From Rhizobium sp. AC27/96 (GTDB lineage Bacteria; Pseudomonadota; Alphaproteobacteria; Rhizobiales; Rhizobiaceae), in the NCBI RefSeq assembly GCF_001692325.1, contig NZ_LXKN01000046.1, forward strand, positions 124,001-188,000: a stretch of DNA of 64,000 nt, given 5' to 3'. Below, piece by piece: positions 34,922-44,228 of the stretch. The notes below the pieces were generated by a model, which worked only from the letters and a program-made list of their open reading frames with translations, was not told the origin of the DNA and searched no databases. The position numbers were made by a program, and so were the translations under genes. Numbering within the stretch: position 1 is the first letter of the stretch; every line of letters begins with the position of its first letter.

Positions 34922-35086
34922 TCTGTTCTCGCACGATTCGTCAAAGACCTGATGGCTTTGTGTCCTGCAGCGAAAATAGAAATCGAAACTTGTGCGAGCG
35001 TTTCGTCCGGCCAGGAAAAGGGGAAAAAGCCGGGGAGAAGTGGTGAAAATTATATAAGAAAAACAATATACATGTTGAGCGTTCGA

Positions 35087-35476
35087 CTAGAAGAAGTCGA
35101 AATCGCCGGCGGCTTTCGCCATGGGCTGTGAGTGGGCATGCAAGGTGCCTCCGCCGAGTGCCTTTTGCATCTCCGTCAGCTTGACGAGGCTCAATGCGGT
35201 CGCGAGATCGACGGTCCATCCGTCCGGCATGGCGCCGGCAATGGTATCGATGAATTCGGCAATGCCGCGCGTCTTCTGGACGGCAAGATCGATGCCCTGG
35301 ATGACTTTCACCGCATCGGGCGATTCCAGCACATGCGCACCGCCGACATCGAGGAGCTGCGGCTCGATGCGCTCGATCAGATAGGCGACGTCATGCAGTT
35401 CGGAGACGATACGCAAAAGGATGGCCGGGAGGGTTTCCTCAATGGCGTTCATTTCGGCGCGCTGGAAGGCAGTCAT
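35087..35476 (-). CDS. cheT: Chemotaxis accessory protein CheT
   Basis: 129 residues from ATG 35476, which has GAGG 7 nt upstream and lies 16 bp after cheD; a Met eight residues in is an alternative. Small soluble helical protein (TLPAILLRIVSELHDVAYLI) resembling a CheZ-like helix bundle in outline, including a C-terminal DFDFF acidic/aromatic tail of the type that binds CheY. In Sinorhizobium the gene in this slot is called cheT. The CheZ-like reading is inference. Confidence 0.75.
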   Translation of the reverse strand: MTAFQRAEMNAIEETLPAILLRIVSELHDVAYLIERIEPQLLDVGGAHVLESPDAVKVIQGIDLAVQKTRGIAEFIDTIAGAMPDGWTVDLATALSLVKLTEMQKALGGGTLHAHSQPMAKAAGDFDFF

Positions 35477-35492
35477 GCAGTAGCCTCGCTGA

Positions 35493-36047
35493 TCAGAAAA
35501 ATTCGATCGTGTTGTCGACCGGCTTTGGAGCGACGACGGGACGCTGTTCGAGCGCCACTGTCTTCTGCGTCTCCGCGCCGGTGAGCGGATATTGCCTGGC
35601 GCGTCCGGAGATCGGCCAATATTCAATCTTGCGCCCATGTTCGCCGCCCGTGCTCGAGCTGACCACCGGGATGCCTTCATCCCTGAGGAACTGCATGGCG
35701 AAAGCGGCATTCTGCTCGCCGACATTGGAGAAGGTCGCAATCGTCTTGGCGCCGCCGAAGACCTTTGCCTCCAGCCGATCACGCCGCGCGCCCTTCTTCA
35801 AAAGGCCGTTGATCAGAAGCTCCATCAGGTGCACGCCGTAGCGCGTCGCATCACCACCGCTCATCGGCGAGCTTGCCATTCCCGGGAGGAGGAAATGGTT
35901 CATGCCACCGACGCCGGCGATCGGATCGCGCAGGCAGGCCGCCACGCAGGAGCCGAGAATAGTTGCCAGCACCACGTCCGGGTCGCTGACAACCTTGTAC
36001 TCGCCCTGAATGATGTGCATGCGACGGGCTGCACCCTCGACAATCAT
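35493..36047 (-). CDS. cheD: Chemoreceptor glutamine deamidase CheD
   Basis: 184 residues. Catalytic Cys in TILGSCVAACLRDP and His in GMNHFLLPG, plus AKVFGGAKTIATF. CheD deamidates receptor Gln residues and can bind CheC-type proteins. Overlaps cheY2 by 4 bp. Confidence 0.94.
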   Translation of the reverse strand: MIVEGAARRMHIIQGEYKVVSDPDVVLATILGSCVAACLRDPIAGVGGMNHFLLPGMASSPMSGGDATRYGVHLMELLINGLLKKGARRDRLEAKVFGGAKTIATFSNVGEQNAAFAMQFLRDEGIPVVSSSTGGEHGRKIEYWPISGRARQYPLTGAETQKTVALEQRPVVAPKPVDNTIEFF

Positions 36048-36433
36048 TTCAGTGCTCCGAACACGGCCTCGATGGCTGCCTTCATCTTTTCCATGGTGAA
36101 TGGCTTGGCCAGGACGTTGTTGGCGCCGAGCTGGGCCGCTTTCTGCACAAGAGCACGGTCGCCCTGTGCCGTCAGGATGATGAAGGCCGCCTTCTTGGTT
36201 GCCGGGTTGGTGCGGACGGCCTGCAGCAGTCCGAGCCCATCCATCTTCGGCATATTGAAATCCGAGATGACCAGATGGTGCGGCTGCTGCTGCATGATCT
36301 TCATGCCCTGCTCGCCGTCGCCGGCGGAGGTGATCTGCTTGAAGCCGAGCTGCGTCAGCGCATCACTCAACAAGAGACGGCTGGTGACCTGATCATCAAC
36401 GATCAGAACTTTGATTTTCTCCGCTAGAGACAT
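36044..36433 (-). CDS. cheY2: Chemotaxis response regulator CheY2
   Basis: 129 residues, single receiver domain: acidic pair VDD at 12-14, phospho-acceptor D58 (VISDFNMPKMDG), and KP near 110 (LAKPF). In Sinorhizobium CheY2-P is the regulator that acts on the motor. It shares one base with cheB (TAATG) and overlaps cheD by 4 bp. Confidence 0.94.
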   Translation of the reverse strand: MSLAEKIKVLIVDDQVTSRLLLSDALTQLGFKQITSAGDGEQGMKIMQQQPHHLVISDFNMPKMDGLGLLQAVRTNPATKKAAFIILTAQGDRALVQKAAQLGANNVLAKPFTMEKMKAAIEAVFGALK

Positions 36434-37476
36434 TATTCGCTCCCTTCCTTTCGGGCGGCTGTAATTTTCAAGATTTCCTCGCCAATGGCGTTCAGCGGAA
36501 ACTGTTGTTCGACGGCACCAAGCTCATGGGCGACCCTCGGCATGCCGTAGACCACGCAGGTCTTTTCGTTCTGGCCGATGGTGCGCGCACCGGCGTGGCG
36601 CATCTTGAGGAGACCGGCGGCGCCATCGCGGCCCATGCCGGTCAGGATCACGCCGACGGCGTTGCGGCCAGCCAGTTCGGCGACCGAATCGAAAAGCACG
36701 TCAACCGATGGCCGATGACCGTTCACCGGCCCACCATCCGCCAAACGACACTGGGGCGCCGATGGGTTGACAACCCGCAGGTGCCTGTCGCCACCGGGCG
36801 CCAGGTAGATCTTGCCGATTGCCAGCCGCGCCCCGTCTGTCGCCTCTTCGACGACAGGCGCACAAAGGCGGTTCAACCGCTCGGCAAAACTCCGGGTAAA
36901 GCTCGGAGGCATATGCTGGGTGATGACCGTGGGCGGGCAGTTGGCGGGAAACTTCTGCAATACGGTGATCAAGGCCTCGACGCCGCCGGTGGATGAGCCG
37001 ATGGCGACGATCTTGCGGCCGACACGGAAATCGGCGACGGCGGGCGGCGGTACGCGCTGGGCGGCAGGCTTGACGAATTGCCGTTGCGAACGGGCGGCCG
37101 CCTTGACCTTCTCGGCCAGGTCGCCGAATGGGTGCGGTTCGCCCGGAGAGGGTTTCCCCACACAATCGAAGGCGCCGATTTCCAGGGCTGCGAGCGTCGC
37201 ATCGGCGCCGCGATGCGTCATGGTGGAGACCATGATGACCGGCATGGGCCTGAGCGTCATGATCTTTTCCAGAAACTCGAGGCCGTTCATGTTCGGCATC
37301 TCGATATCGAGGGTAACGACATCTGGATTGAGTGCCTTGATGGCGGCTCGCGCTTCAAGCGCGTCGCCTGCCTGACCAATGACATCAACCTCGGGATCCG
37401 AACGCAATACGGCTGTGATCAGGCCACGCATGGTCGGGGAATCATCGACCACGAGAACACGGGCAGCAGCGCTCAT
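36433..37476 (-). CDS. cheB: Chemotaxis methylesterase CheB
   Basis: 347 residues from ATG 37476 (MSAAARVLVVDDSPTMRG); a longer open frame upstream overlaps cheR and is spurious. Receiver domain with D57 (VVTLDIEMPNMNG), then the methylesterase domain (about 160-345) with IGSSTGGVEAL (active Ser), TQHMPPSFT (His) and GMGRDGAAGL (Asp). Removes methyl groups from receptors. Overlaps cheR by 4 bp. Confidence 0.95.
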   Translation of the reverse strand: MSAAARVLVVDDSPTMRGLITAVLRSDPEVDVIGQAGDALEARAAIKALNPDVVTLDIEMPNMNGLEFLEKIMTLRPMPVIMVSTMTHRGADATLAALEIGAFDCVGKPSPGEPHPFGDLAEKVKAAARSQRQFVKPAAQRVPPPAVADFRVGRKIVAIGSSTGGVEALITVLQKFPANCPPTVITQHMPPSFTRSFAERLNRLCAPVVEEATDGARLAIGKIYLAPGGDRHLRVVNPSAPQCRLADGGPVNGHRPSVDVLFDSVAELAGRNAVGVILTGMGRDGAAGLLKMRHAGARTIGQNEKTCVVYGMPRVAHELGAVEQQFPLNAIGEEILKITAARKEGSE

Positions 37477-38381
37477 GATTTCCTCCCCGCGTTCTTGCCG
37501 AGATAGCGATAGGTGGTGATGCCTATATTGTCGAAGAGGTGCTTGGCGTCGCCGGCAACTCGCTCGGAGTGGCCGATATAGAGGTGGCCGTGGTCCTGGA
37601 GCTGGCCGGCAAAACGCCCCCAAATCTTCGTCTGCGTCGGCTCGTCGAAATAGATGACTACGTTGCGGCAGAAGATGACGTCGAACGTGCCCTTGAAGGG
37701 CCATTGCGCCAGCAGGTTCAATTCGTTGAAGGTGATCAGCCGCTTGACGCGATCGTCGATCTGGAACTTGCGACGCCCCTGAACATCGACCTCCTGGAAC
37801 CATTGCTTGCGCATGGCAGGCGAGATCGTTTCGAGTGCCGCCTCATCATAGGCGCCGGCGCGAGCAAGACCGAGGATTTTCGGATCGATATCCGTCGCCA
37901 GGATCCTGAAATCGAACTCCGCCGCGTTCGGCATCAGCGCCAGTACGGTGAGCGCGATCGAATAGGGCTCTTGCCCATCGGAACAGGCAGCCGACCAGAT
38001 ACGCACCCGGCCACCGGCCTTGGCGCGCGCCAGAAGGCCCGGCAGCACCTCGTCGCGCAGATGATCGAAATGATGGTTCTCGCGGAAGAAGCGGGTGAAA
38101 TTGGTCGTCAGATGCGACAGCATCTCACGTCGTGCAGCACTTCCAGCCGGAGAGGACACCAGCGTGCAGTAATCGCGGAAGCCGCGCAGGCCCAGCGCGC
38201 GGATATGCTTCGACAGCCGCGAATAGACCAGCGACGCCTTGCTTTCATTGAGGGAAATGCCCGCATCCGCATAGATCATGGCAGCGATCTCGGCGAGATC
38301 GCGCCGGGTCAGCGGATATTCGCCGCTGGCCAGGACCTCGTCCGGCGATGCCTTGAGATCTATCGCTCCCATCACAGTCAT
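37473..38381 (-). CDS. cheR: Chemoreceptor methyltransferase CheR
   Basis: 302 residues: N-terminal helical domain, LTTNFTRFFRENHHFDHL, SAM-binding RIWSAACSDGQEPYSIAL, FRILATDIDPKIL, and FDVIFCRNVVIYFDEPTQ. Methylates receptor Glu residues with SAM. Overlaps cheW and cheB by 4 bp each. Confidence 0.95.
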   Translation of the reverse strand: MTVMGAIDLKASPDEVLASGEYPLTRRDLAEIAAMIYADAGISLNESKASLVYSRLSKHIRALGLRGFRDYCTLVSSPAGSAARREMLSHLTTNFTRFFRENHHFDHLRDEVLPGLLARAKAGGRVRIWSAACSDGQEPYSIALTVLALMPNAAEFDFRILATDIDPKILGLARAGAYDEAALETISPAMRKQWFQEVDVQGRRKFQIDDRVKRLITFNELNLLAQWPFKGTFDVIFCRNVVIYFDEPTQTKIWGRFAGQLQDHGHLYIGHSERVAGDAKHLFDNIGITTYRYLGKNAGRKS

Positions 38382-38845
38382 GCAGCTTCGCTTTCGTTTT
38401 CAGGGAACAGGGCTTCCAGTTCGATCAGGCAGATCATGCGCCGGTCGATCGCGACGATGCCGCGCGCGAACTGCCGTTCATGGTCGGAAGAGATTTCCGG
38501 CGTCGGCTGGATATGGTCGGTCGTGATCGTCAATATGTCCGATACTGCGTCGACCAGAAGACCGACGACCTTGCGCTTGACCTGCGCGACGATGATCACA
38601 TGCCGCGCCGTCAGCTCCGCACGCTTCATGCCGAGCCGCGCCGAGAGATCGATGATCGGCAGCACGGCGCCACGCAGATTGATGACGCCGAGCATATAGG
38701 ACGGCGCATGCGGCATGGCGGTTGCCGGCGTCCAACCACGGATTTCGCGAACCGACATGACGTCGATGCAGAATTCCTGATCGCCGATTCGGAAGGCGAT
38801 CAGTTCGCGTGCCTCCTGGGTCAGGTTCTTGACGGCAACGGACAT
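38378..38845 (-). CDS. cheW: Chemotaxis coupling protein CheW
   Basis: 155 residues, one CheW domain: LIAFRIGDQEFCIDVMSVRE, MLGVINLRGAVLPIIDLSA, VGLLVDAVSDIL. Couples receptors to CheA. Lies 3 bp after cheA and overlaps cheR by 4 bp. Confidence 0.95.
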   Translation of the reverse strand: MSVAVKNLTQEARELIAFRIGDQEFCIDVMSVREIRGWTPATAMPHAPSYMLGVINLRGAVLPIIDLSARLGMKRAELTARHVIIVAQVKRKVVGLLVDAVSDILTITTDHIQPTPEISSDHERQFARGIVAIDRRMICLIELEALFPENESEAA

Positions 38846-38848
38846 GGC

Positions 38849-41137
38849 TTACCCCACCGCCGCGTAGGACATTTCGGCCTTCAACGACTGACCGCGGGAA
38901 GCACCGACCACCGCATCCACATCGAGGATGAGCGCGACACGGCCATCGCCGAGGATGGTGGCGGCCGCAATGCCCGGCACATGTGTATAGTTCGCTTCGA
39001 GGCTCTTGATGACGACCTGGCGCTGGCCCTGGATGGCATCGACCATCAGCGCGCGCTGACCGCCCCCTTCCGATTCCACCAGCAGCGCGACGCCCTCAAC
39101 GGGATTGGCCTGTGTTGCGCGGAAGTTCAGGATGCGGCCGACATCGACCAGCGGGCAGAAGCTGTTGCGGATCGAGATCAGGCGATGGTTCGCGCCGAAG
39201 GAATGGATGGCGGAGGCCTCCGGCTGCAGCGTCTCGACGATCGCCGTCAGCGGCACGACCAGGGTCTGGCCGGCAACCGTCACCACCATGCCGTCGAGAA
39301 CGGCAAGCGTTAGCGGCAGGCTCATGGTGAAGACCGAACCCTGCCCCGGCTTGGAGCTGATGTTGATGCGGCCGCCGAGGGCCTGGATCGAGCGCTTGAC
39401 CACGTCCATGCCAACGCCGCGGCCGGAAATGTCGGAAATCTTGTCGGCGGTCGAGAAGCCCGGCAGGAAGATCAGGTTGTCGATTTCCTCATCCGAAAGA
39501 TTGGCGTCCGCAGCAATCAGATCGTTGTCAATGGCCTTCTGGCGCACCCTTTCGCGGTTGATGCCGGCGCCGTCGTCTGCGAGTTCGATCAGGATGCGGC
39601 CGGAACGGTGCTTGGCCGTCAGGCGAACGGTGCCCTCCGGGTTCTTGCCGAGCGTCGCGCGCTTTTCCGGGCTCTCGATGCCGTGGTCGACGGCATTGCG
39701 GATCATGTGGGTCAGCGGTTCGGCAAGCTTGTCGATGACGGTCTTGTCGACTTCGGTATTTTCGCCCTCGGTGATCAGGCGGATCGACTTGCCGGTCATA
39801 TCGGCGATTTCGCGGACGATACGCGACATGCGCTGGAACACCGGCTTTACCGGCTGGGCGCGGATCGCCATGACGCTGTCCTGGATCTCGCGGGTGAGCT
39901 GTTGCAGCTCTTCGAGGCCCATGTTGATCGAAGACGCACCATTATTGTCGTTCTCGACGACGCTCTGCGACAGCATCGCCTGGTTGATGACGAGTTCGCC
40001 GACCAGATTGATCAGCCGGTCGACGCGGTCGAGATCAACGCGAATGGTCTGGCCGACGCCGGCAGCAGCGGCGTTGTTCTGCGCGGCAGCGGCACTGGCG
40101 GCGGCGGAAGCGGCCAGTGCTGCTTCCTTCTTTTCGACACGGGCGGCAACGGCGGCAAGCTGGGTGACATTGCTCGCAGTTTCAGCAGCGGCAACGGCAG
40201 CGGCCGTGTCGCTCTTGCCTGGCGAGGCTTCCTCGATCGCTGCGGCCGCGGGCTCGCTGCTCTCTTCGTCTAGAATGGAGAGATCAAAGGGCACGGGAAC
40301 CATCGGCAGTTCTTCGTCGTCGGAAGAGCTGCCACCGGCTGCGACCGGGCGCACATCGAGCTCGCAATCCCATTCGGCGAATTCGAAGATGGTGCGAATA
40401 GCGTCTTCGCCTTTGTCCGTCTTGATCGAGATCGTCCAGCTGAAATAGGCGCCCTCCGGATCGAGTTCGGTGAGACCCGGCAGCGCATCCACATCGCAAT
40501 GGACGCTCATCTCGCCCAGCCGCGCCAGATCGCGCAGCAGCAGCGTGGCGTCGTTGCCCTTGGCGTAGAGATCGGAACGCGGCTTGAAGCTCACCTCGTA
40601 TTCCGGCATTCCGGCGGCGGGCTCTTCATCCAGACCGAAATCATCGTCGAAGCTGAAGGGAATCGGCTGGAAACCGCTTTCATCGGTCGGCGCGGGTGCG
40701 GCTGCCTTCGGAGCGGCCTCGACTGCGACTGCTACGGCGGCTGACGGTGCCGGCAGCCCGTTTGCCAGGGCTTCCAGCTCCTTCACCAGCCCGCGGCTGC
40801 GAGCCTGATCGACACTGCCGCCGTCACGGGCGGCATTGGTCAGGTCGGCCAGAACGTCGGCGGCCTTGAGCATGACCTTCAGGACATCCTGGGTCGGCTC
40901 CAGCTTGTTGGATCGAACGCAATCAAGCGTGGTCTCGAAGACATGGGCAAACGAGACCAGGTCATCCAGACCGAAGGCCCCTGCCCCACCCTTGATGGAA
41001 TGAACGGCGCGGAAGACGGCATTGACGGTTTCCGGATCACGGTCGCCATCATTCATTTTCAGGAGACCGGATTCCAGTTCGGCGAGCTGCTCTTCGCACT
41101 CCTGGAAGAAAATCTCTTTGATTTCGTTCATATCCAT
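38849..41137 (-). CDS. cheA: Chemotaxis histidine kinase CheA
   Basis: 762 residues. P1 with the phosphorylated His near H46 (VFRAVHSIKGGAGAFG), an acidic region (about 130-320) with the P2 docking part, an Ala-rich linker, P3 dimerisation helices (DLDRVDRLINLVGELVINQA), P4 kinase with NAVDHGIESPEKR (N box), DDGAGINRERV and GRGVGMDVVKRSI, and a C-terminal CheW-like P5. Signals to CheY1, CheY2 and CheB. Very long Ala/Glu linkers are typical of rhizobia. Confidence 0.95.
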   Translation of the reverse strand: MDMNEIKEIFFQECEEQLAELESGLLKMNDGDRDPETVNAVFRAVHSIKGGAGAFGLDDLVSFAHVFETTLDCVRSNKLEPTQDVLKVMLKAADVLADLTNAARDGGSVDQARSRGLVKELEALANGLPAPSAAVAVAVEAAPKAAAPAPTDESGFQPIPFSFDDDFGLDEEPAAGMPEYEVSFKPRSDLYAKGNDATLLLRDLARLGEMSVHCDVDALPGLTELDPEGAYFSWTISIKTDKGEDAIRTIFEFAEWDCELDVRPVAAGGSSSDDEELPMVPVPFDLSILDEESSEPAAAAIEEASPGKSDTAAAVAAAETASNVTQLAAVAARVEKKEAALAASAAASAAAAQNNAAAAGVGQTIRVDLDRVDRLINLVGELVINQAMLSQSVVENDNNGASSINMGLEELQQLTREIQDSVMAIRAQPVKPVFQRMSRIVREIADMTGKSIRLITEGENTEVDKTVIDKLAEPLTHMIRNAVDHGIESPEKRATLGKNPEGTVRLTAKHRSGRILIELADDGAGINRERVRQKAIDNDLIAADANLSDEEIDNLIFLPGFSTADKISDISGRGVGMDVVKRSIQALGGRINISSKPGQGSVFTMSLPLTLAVLDGMVVTVAGQTLVVPLTAIVETLQPEASAIHSFGANHRLISIRNSFCPLVDVGRILNFRATQANPVEGVALLVESEGGGQRALMVDAIQGQRQVVIKSLEANYTHVPGIAAATILGDGRVALILDVDAVVGASRGQSLKAEMSYAAVG

Positions 41138-41153
41138 GAGGGGCGGATCCTGG

Positions 41154-41519
41154 TTAGGCGGTTACACGCTCGATGGCATCGATCAGCTTGGCAGGGTCGA
41201 ACGGCTTGACGATCCAGCCGGTCGCACCGGCCTGGCGGGCACGGTTCTTCTTTTCAGCGTCGCTCTCGGTCGTCAGCACGAGGATCGGAACGGCGCGGTA
41301 CCTGTCGTTGCGGCGCACGCCCTCGATGAAGCCGAAGCCATCGAGGCGCGGCATGTTGATATCGGTGACGATGACGTCCGGGTTGGCTTCTTCCAGAATT
41401 TCCAGGCCCTCGACGCCGTCTTCTGCCTGAATGGTCTCGAAACCGGCATTGTTGAGCGTGACGAGAAGCATGTTTCGAATGGTCCGTGAATCATCCACGG
41501 TCAGCACTTTTTTCTTCAT
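41154..41519 (-). CDS. cheY1: Chemotaxis response regulator CheY1 (phosphate sink)
   Basis: 121 residues, single receiver domain: VDD at 8-10, phospho-acceptor D53 (VIVTDINMPRLDG), KP near 104 (VKPFD). In Sinorhizobium, CheY1 does not stop the motor but drains phosphate from CheA, so the signal ends without CheZ. Overlaps cheS by 4 bp. Confidence 0.94.
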   Translation of the reverse strand: MKKKVLTVDDSRTIRNMLLVTLNNAGFETIQAEDGVEGLEILEEANPDVIVTDINMPRLDGFGFIEGVRRNDRYRAVPILVLTTESDAEKKNRARQAGATGWIVKPFDPAKLIDAIERVTA

Positions 41520-41812
41520 TGCCGGATCTCCTTGGCAAGCAGATGGGAGATATCGACCCCGATCACCTGCATCGTTTTTTGAAATGCATCCGACACCTTG
41601 GAAAAGGTGAAGGACAGCTTGTCCTCATCCCAAGTCTTGGCGGCCGCCATGATGACCTGCACGCACAAGGCCCCAATCCTTTCGACGCCGGATGCATCGA
41701 TCGCGACGTTGCTGCCGCGCAACCCCATCAACTTGCCACGGAGCGTCGAGGCCTCGTTGAGGTCCAGCACCGCAGCCAGACTGATTGTCTTTTCGCCCTT
41801 CCTGCTCGGCAT
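41516..41812 (-). CDS. cheS: STAS-domain chemotaxis protein CheS
   Basis: 98 residues, one STAS-like domain: LAAVLDLNEASTLRGKLMGL, VAIDASGVERIGALCVQVI. In Sinorhizobium CheS binds CheA and speeds CheY1 dephosphorylation of the sink pathway. The canonical anti-sigma-antagonist Ser is not clearly present (the region reads DASGVERIGA). Follows icpA by 62 bp and overlaps cheY1 by 4 bp. Confidence 0.88.
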   Translation of the reverse strand: MPSRKGEKTISLAAVLDLNEASTLRGKLMGLRGSNVAIDASGVERIGALCVQVIMAAAKTWDEDKLSFTFSKVSDAFQKTMQVIGVDISHLLAKEIRQ

Positions 41813-41874
41813 CGCTTCATTCCTTGTTGTCTGAAATCAGGCCCACCGGCCCGCATGCACATGAAACAGTAAAC

Positions 41875-43536
41875 TCAGTAGGCATTCTGCTCGCCTCCCC
41901 TGGCGGCCCTGCGAAGCGGGAAGCCGAAATCGGCCATCTCATCCTCGTCCCGCCCGGCGGCGAACTCATCGCGAACGGGAAGCTGCCGCTGCTGAACGGC
42001 CTTCGCCGGAGCCGGAGGCGCCGCATGGCGCCGCTCGCGCTCGATGCGAAACTCACGAATGGTCCGGCCAAGCTCGACAACCACGGTCTGCAGATGATCC
42101 GCACCGTCCTGCGAACGGTTCGCCAGGCCTTCACCTGCCGCCGCACGTTCGCTGAAGCAGCCGATATCGGCCGTGAGCGACGTAAGACCGGCGACCTGCA
42201 CGTCGCTGGCGGCTGCGATCCCGGTGATGGCTTCGTTGATGTCGGTCACCTGGCGGACGATGCTGCCGATCGCATCCTGCGTGCGGCCGACCATCTGGAC
42301 GCCGGCATCGACCTGCGCCTTGGTGCCTGTCACCAGGACCTTGATCTCTCGCGCCGCATCGGCGGAACGCTGCGCAAGGGCACGAACCTCCTGTGCGACG
42401 ACGGCAAACCCACGGCCGCTATCGCCGGCGCGGGCGGCTTCGATCCCTGCATTCAGGGCGAGAAGATTGGTCTGGAAGGCGATTTCGTCGATGACGCCAA
42501 TGATCTGACCGATCTTTTCGGCCGATGTCTCGATATCGGCCATGGCGGATATTGCCTGCCCGACGATCCGGCCGCTGTCTTCCGCAGCCGAGCGCGTGGA
42601 AGCGGCCGTGCGTTCTGCCGAGCGTGTATTGGCGGCGTTGCCGCGCACCTGATCGGCAAGCTCGGCGAGCTGCCGCGCGGACGTTGCGAGACCTCGGGAC
42701 TGTTCAGCCGAATCCTCGGCGAACGATCTGGAGGCGCGGGTGATGGCTTCCGTTGTCGTCTCCGCTGCCTGCACGCCGCTGGAAAGCGCTGCAAACTGCT
42801 GCTGGATATCAGCCAGCGCGGCATTCAGCGCTTCGGCCACGTCCGCATAGGCTTCGGGACAATCGGCAGGCAGACGGGCCGTCAGATCGCGGTCGGTAAG
42901 ACTATTGGCCAGTTCGGCAAAAAGATCCGCAGCCTCGGCGCGATCGGCTGTCCGCTGCTCGGCGAGCGCGCGCTGATGGCCGATGCGCAATTCGTTGAAG
43001 CGCAGGGACACGGCAATTTCGACATCAACCATGACGAGGCGAACGACCGAGGTGACCAGCTCGCTCAATTCACGAGCGCGGCGCCTGGCTCCGGGCAGAA
43101 TGGCGCGGCCGCCCATCTCGTCGAGAAGGCCGGCAAGAATATGCTCCAGGACCACGCCGTGGCCGGCAACATGCCAGCGCGGATCGAGGCCCATCTTGCT
43201 TTCGCTATCGGACAGAACCTTGACGCGCTCTGCATAGAGGCTGTCGAAGCGTGCATCCGTCAGCACGTCCCAATGCGAGGACTGCAGATCCTGGAGACGC
43301 TCGAGCTGGCTTTCGCTGGAAAAATTGCGCGCGGCGTCCGGGAATGCCTGGAAACGATGGAAGAGATCGCGAAGTCCGGCCTTGAGATGGGCTTCGAGCA
43401 TTGGCCGGTTGCGGCGCAAGGTTTCGCATTGTCCGGCATCGAGACCAGCAAAACGCAAGCGGTCGCGAAGGCTGCCAGCCTGCGCCCTGCCTGCCTGATC
43501 TGACGGCGAATCCTGCGCCAAAATTGTCCCCGCCAA
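41875..43536 (-). CDS. icpA: Cytoplasmic globin-coupled chemoreceptor IcpA / McpE
   Basis: 553 residues, starting TTG 43536 or TTG 43521 (both poor). No membrane segment. N-terminal protoglobin-type domain (about 20-185, with LTDARFDSLYAERV and MGLDPRWHVAG), a short HAMP-like linker (about 205-250), then the MCP signalling domain (about 250-490) with the hairpin tip EIAFQTNLLALNAGIEAARA and GRGFAVVAQEVRALAQRSA. Compared with HemAT-type sensors, the proximal His seems to be Glu (E112). Named icpA in R. leguminosarum and mcpE in Sinorhizobium, both heading this operon. No C-terminal NWETF-type CheR-tether pentapeptide (ends GGEQNAY). Confidence 0.9.
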   Translation of the reverse strand: MAGTILAQDSPSDQAGRAQAGSLRDRLRFAGLDAGQCETLRRNRPMLEAHLKAGLRDLFHRFQAFPDAARNFSSESQLERLQDLQSSHWDVLTDARFDSLYAERVKVLSDSESKMGLDPRWHVAGHGVVLEHILAGLLDEMGGRAILPGARRRARELSELVTSVVRLVMVDVEIAVSLRFNELRIGHQRALAEQRTADRAEAADLFAELANSLTDRDLTARLPADCPEAYADVAEALNAALADIQQQFAALSSGVQAAETTTEAITRASRSFAEDSAEQSRGLATSARQLAELADQVRGNAANTRSAERTAASTRSAAEDSGRIVGQAISAMADIETSAEKIGQIIGVIDEIAFQTNLLALNAGIEAARAGDSGRGFAVVAQEVRALAQRSADAAREIKVLVTGTKAQVDAGVQMVGRTQDAIGSIVRQVTDINEAITGIAAASDVQVAGLTSLTADIGCFSERAAAGEGLANRSQDGADHLQTVVVELGRTIREFRIERERRHAAPPAPAKAVQQRQLPVRDEFAAGRDEDEMADFGFPLRRAARGGEQNAY

Positions 43537-43969
43537 ACTGCCCGCGCGCCTGCGCAGGCGAAACTGCCGATGATCCGCGCCAAGCGCTATGAGGAGGCGA
43601 GGAAAGGCACAGGTCGCTACGGATCACATGACCGTGGCGCTGAAGCTCGCTCGTTCATCAAAGTCTTTCGCGGACCTGTCTGATGAGATGGATACCGGAT
43701 CTATACGGTACGGCGGGGCGGCTTCATGCCTGGTGAGAACGAGTCACAATTTTCCCATTCCGACGTTCAAGCTCAATGTTTATGGTTAATTCCTTGCCCG
43801 AAGGTTAATGACGGCAGGCCGATGGCGTTGTTTCGAACATCTCTAATTTAGAGCTGCTCCTAATACTTGTTCTACCGAAAGAAAAACTCGCGGAGCGCAA
43901 GTCACAAGCAAGCTTCATACCTTACGGCTGAAGGCTATAGACACCTTCGATGTCGATACGGAGAGAGCA
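43537..43969. other. Intergenic region upstream of the che operon
   Basis: 433 bp between the icpA start (minus) and the micro-ORF (plus). It should contain the che operon promoter and one for the plus-strand gene. A 66-codon frame at 43589-43789 lacks a ribosome site and coding character. The part around 43780-43920 is notably A/T-rich. No repeat or RNA gene recognised. Confidence 0.4.
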
Positions 43970-44083
43970 ATGATTGTTCTTGGTTTGACCGCTTCGCTGA
44001 TGGCCGGCATGACGCTTGCTGCCTTCATGCTTCTATCCCGTCTCGAAGGGGCACGCGGCAGCGCCGCTTCCCGCGTCCTTTAA
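43970..44083 (+). CDS. 37-residue putative membrane micro-protein
   Basis: ATG 43970 preceded by GGAGAG at a good distance, TAA at 44081-44083. The product begins MIVLGLTASLMAGMTLAAFM and ends SAASRVL: one hydrophobic helix (about 2-23) and a basic tail (SRLEGARG), the look of a small inner-membrane protein. No homologue recalled. It is likely real given start context and composition, but function is unknown. Confidence 0.5.
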   Translation: MIVLGLTASLMAGMTLAAFMLLSRLEGARGSAASRVL

Positions 44084-44228
44084 CCATCCCGAATCGGGAC
44101 GGATGTCGAGGCTTTTCGAGGCCAGGGCACGGCAGCACCCCGCCATCTTTCTCGCCCGGCGGTAGCTAGCATTGGGCTTAATAGTTCCGTATTAAGCCTC
44201 AAGACCCGGCACCGAGATCCATCCGTTA

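Noticed and set aside
36433..37803. CheB with a 109-residue N-terminal extension
   Set aside because: The extension overlaps cheR coding sequence; ATG 37476 begins the receiver domain and overlaps the cheR stop by 4 bp, the usual pattern here.
43589..43789. 66-codon frame upstream of the che operon
   Set aside because: No ribosome site, odd composition and no hydrophobic or domain pattern.
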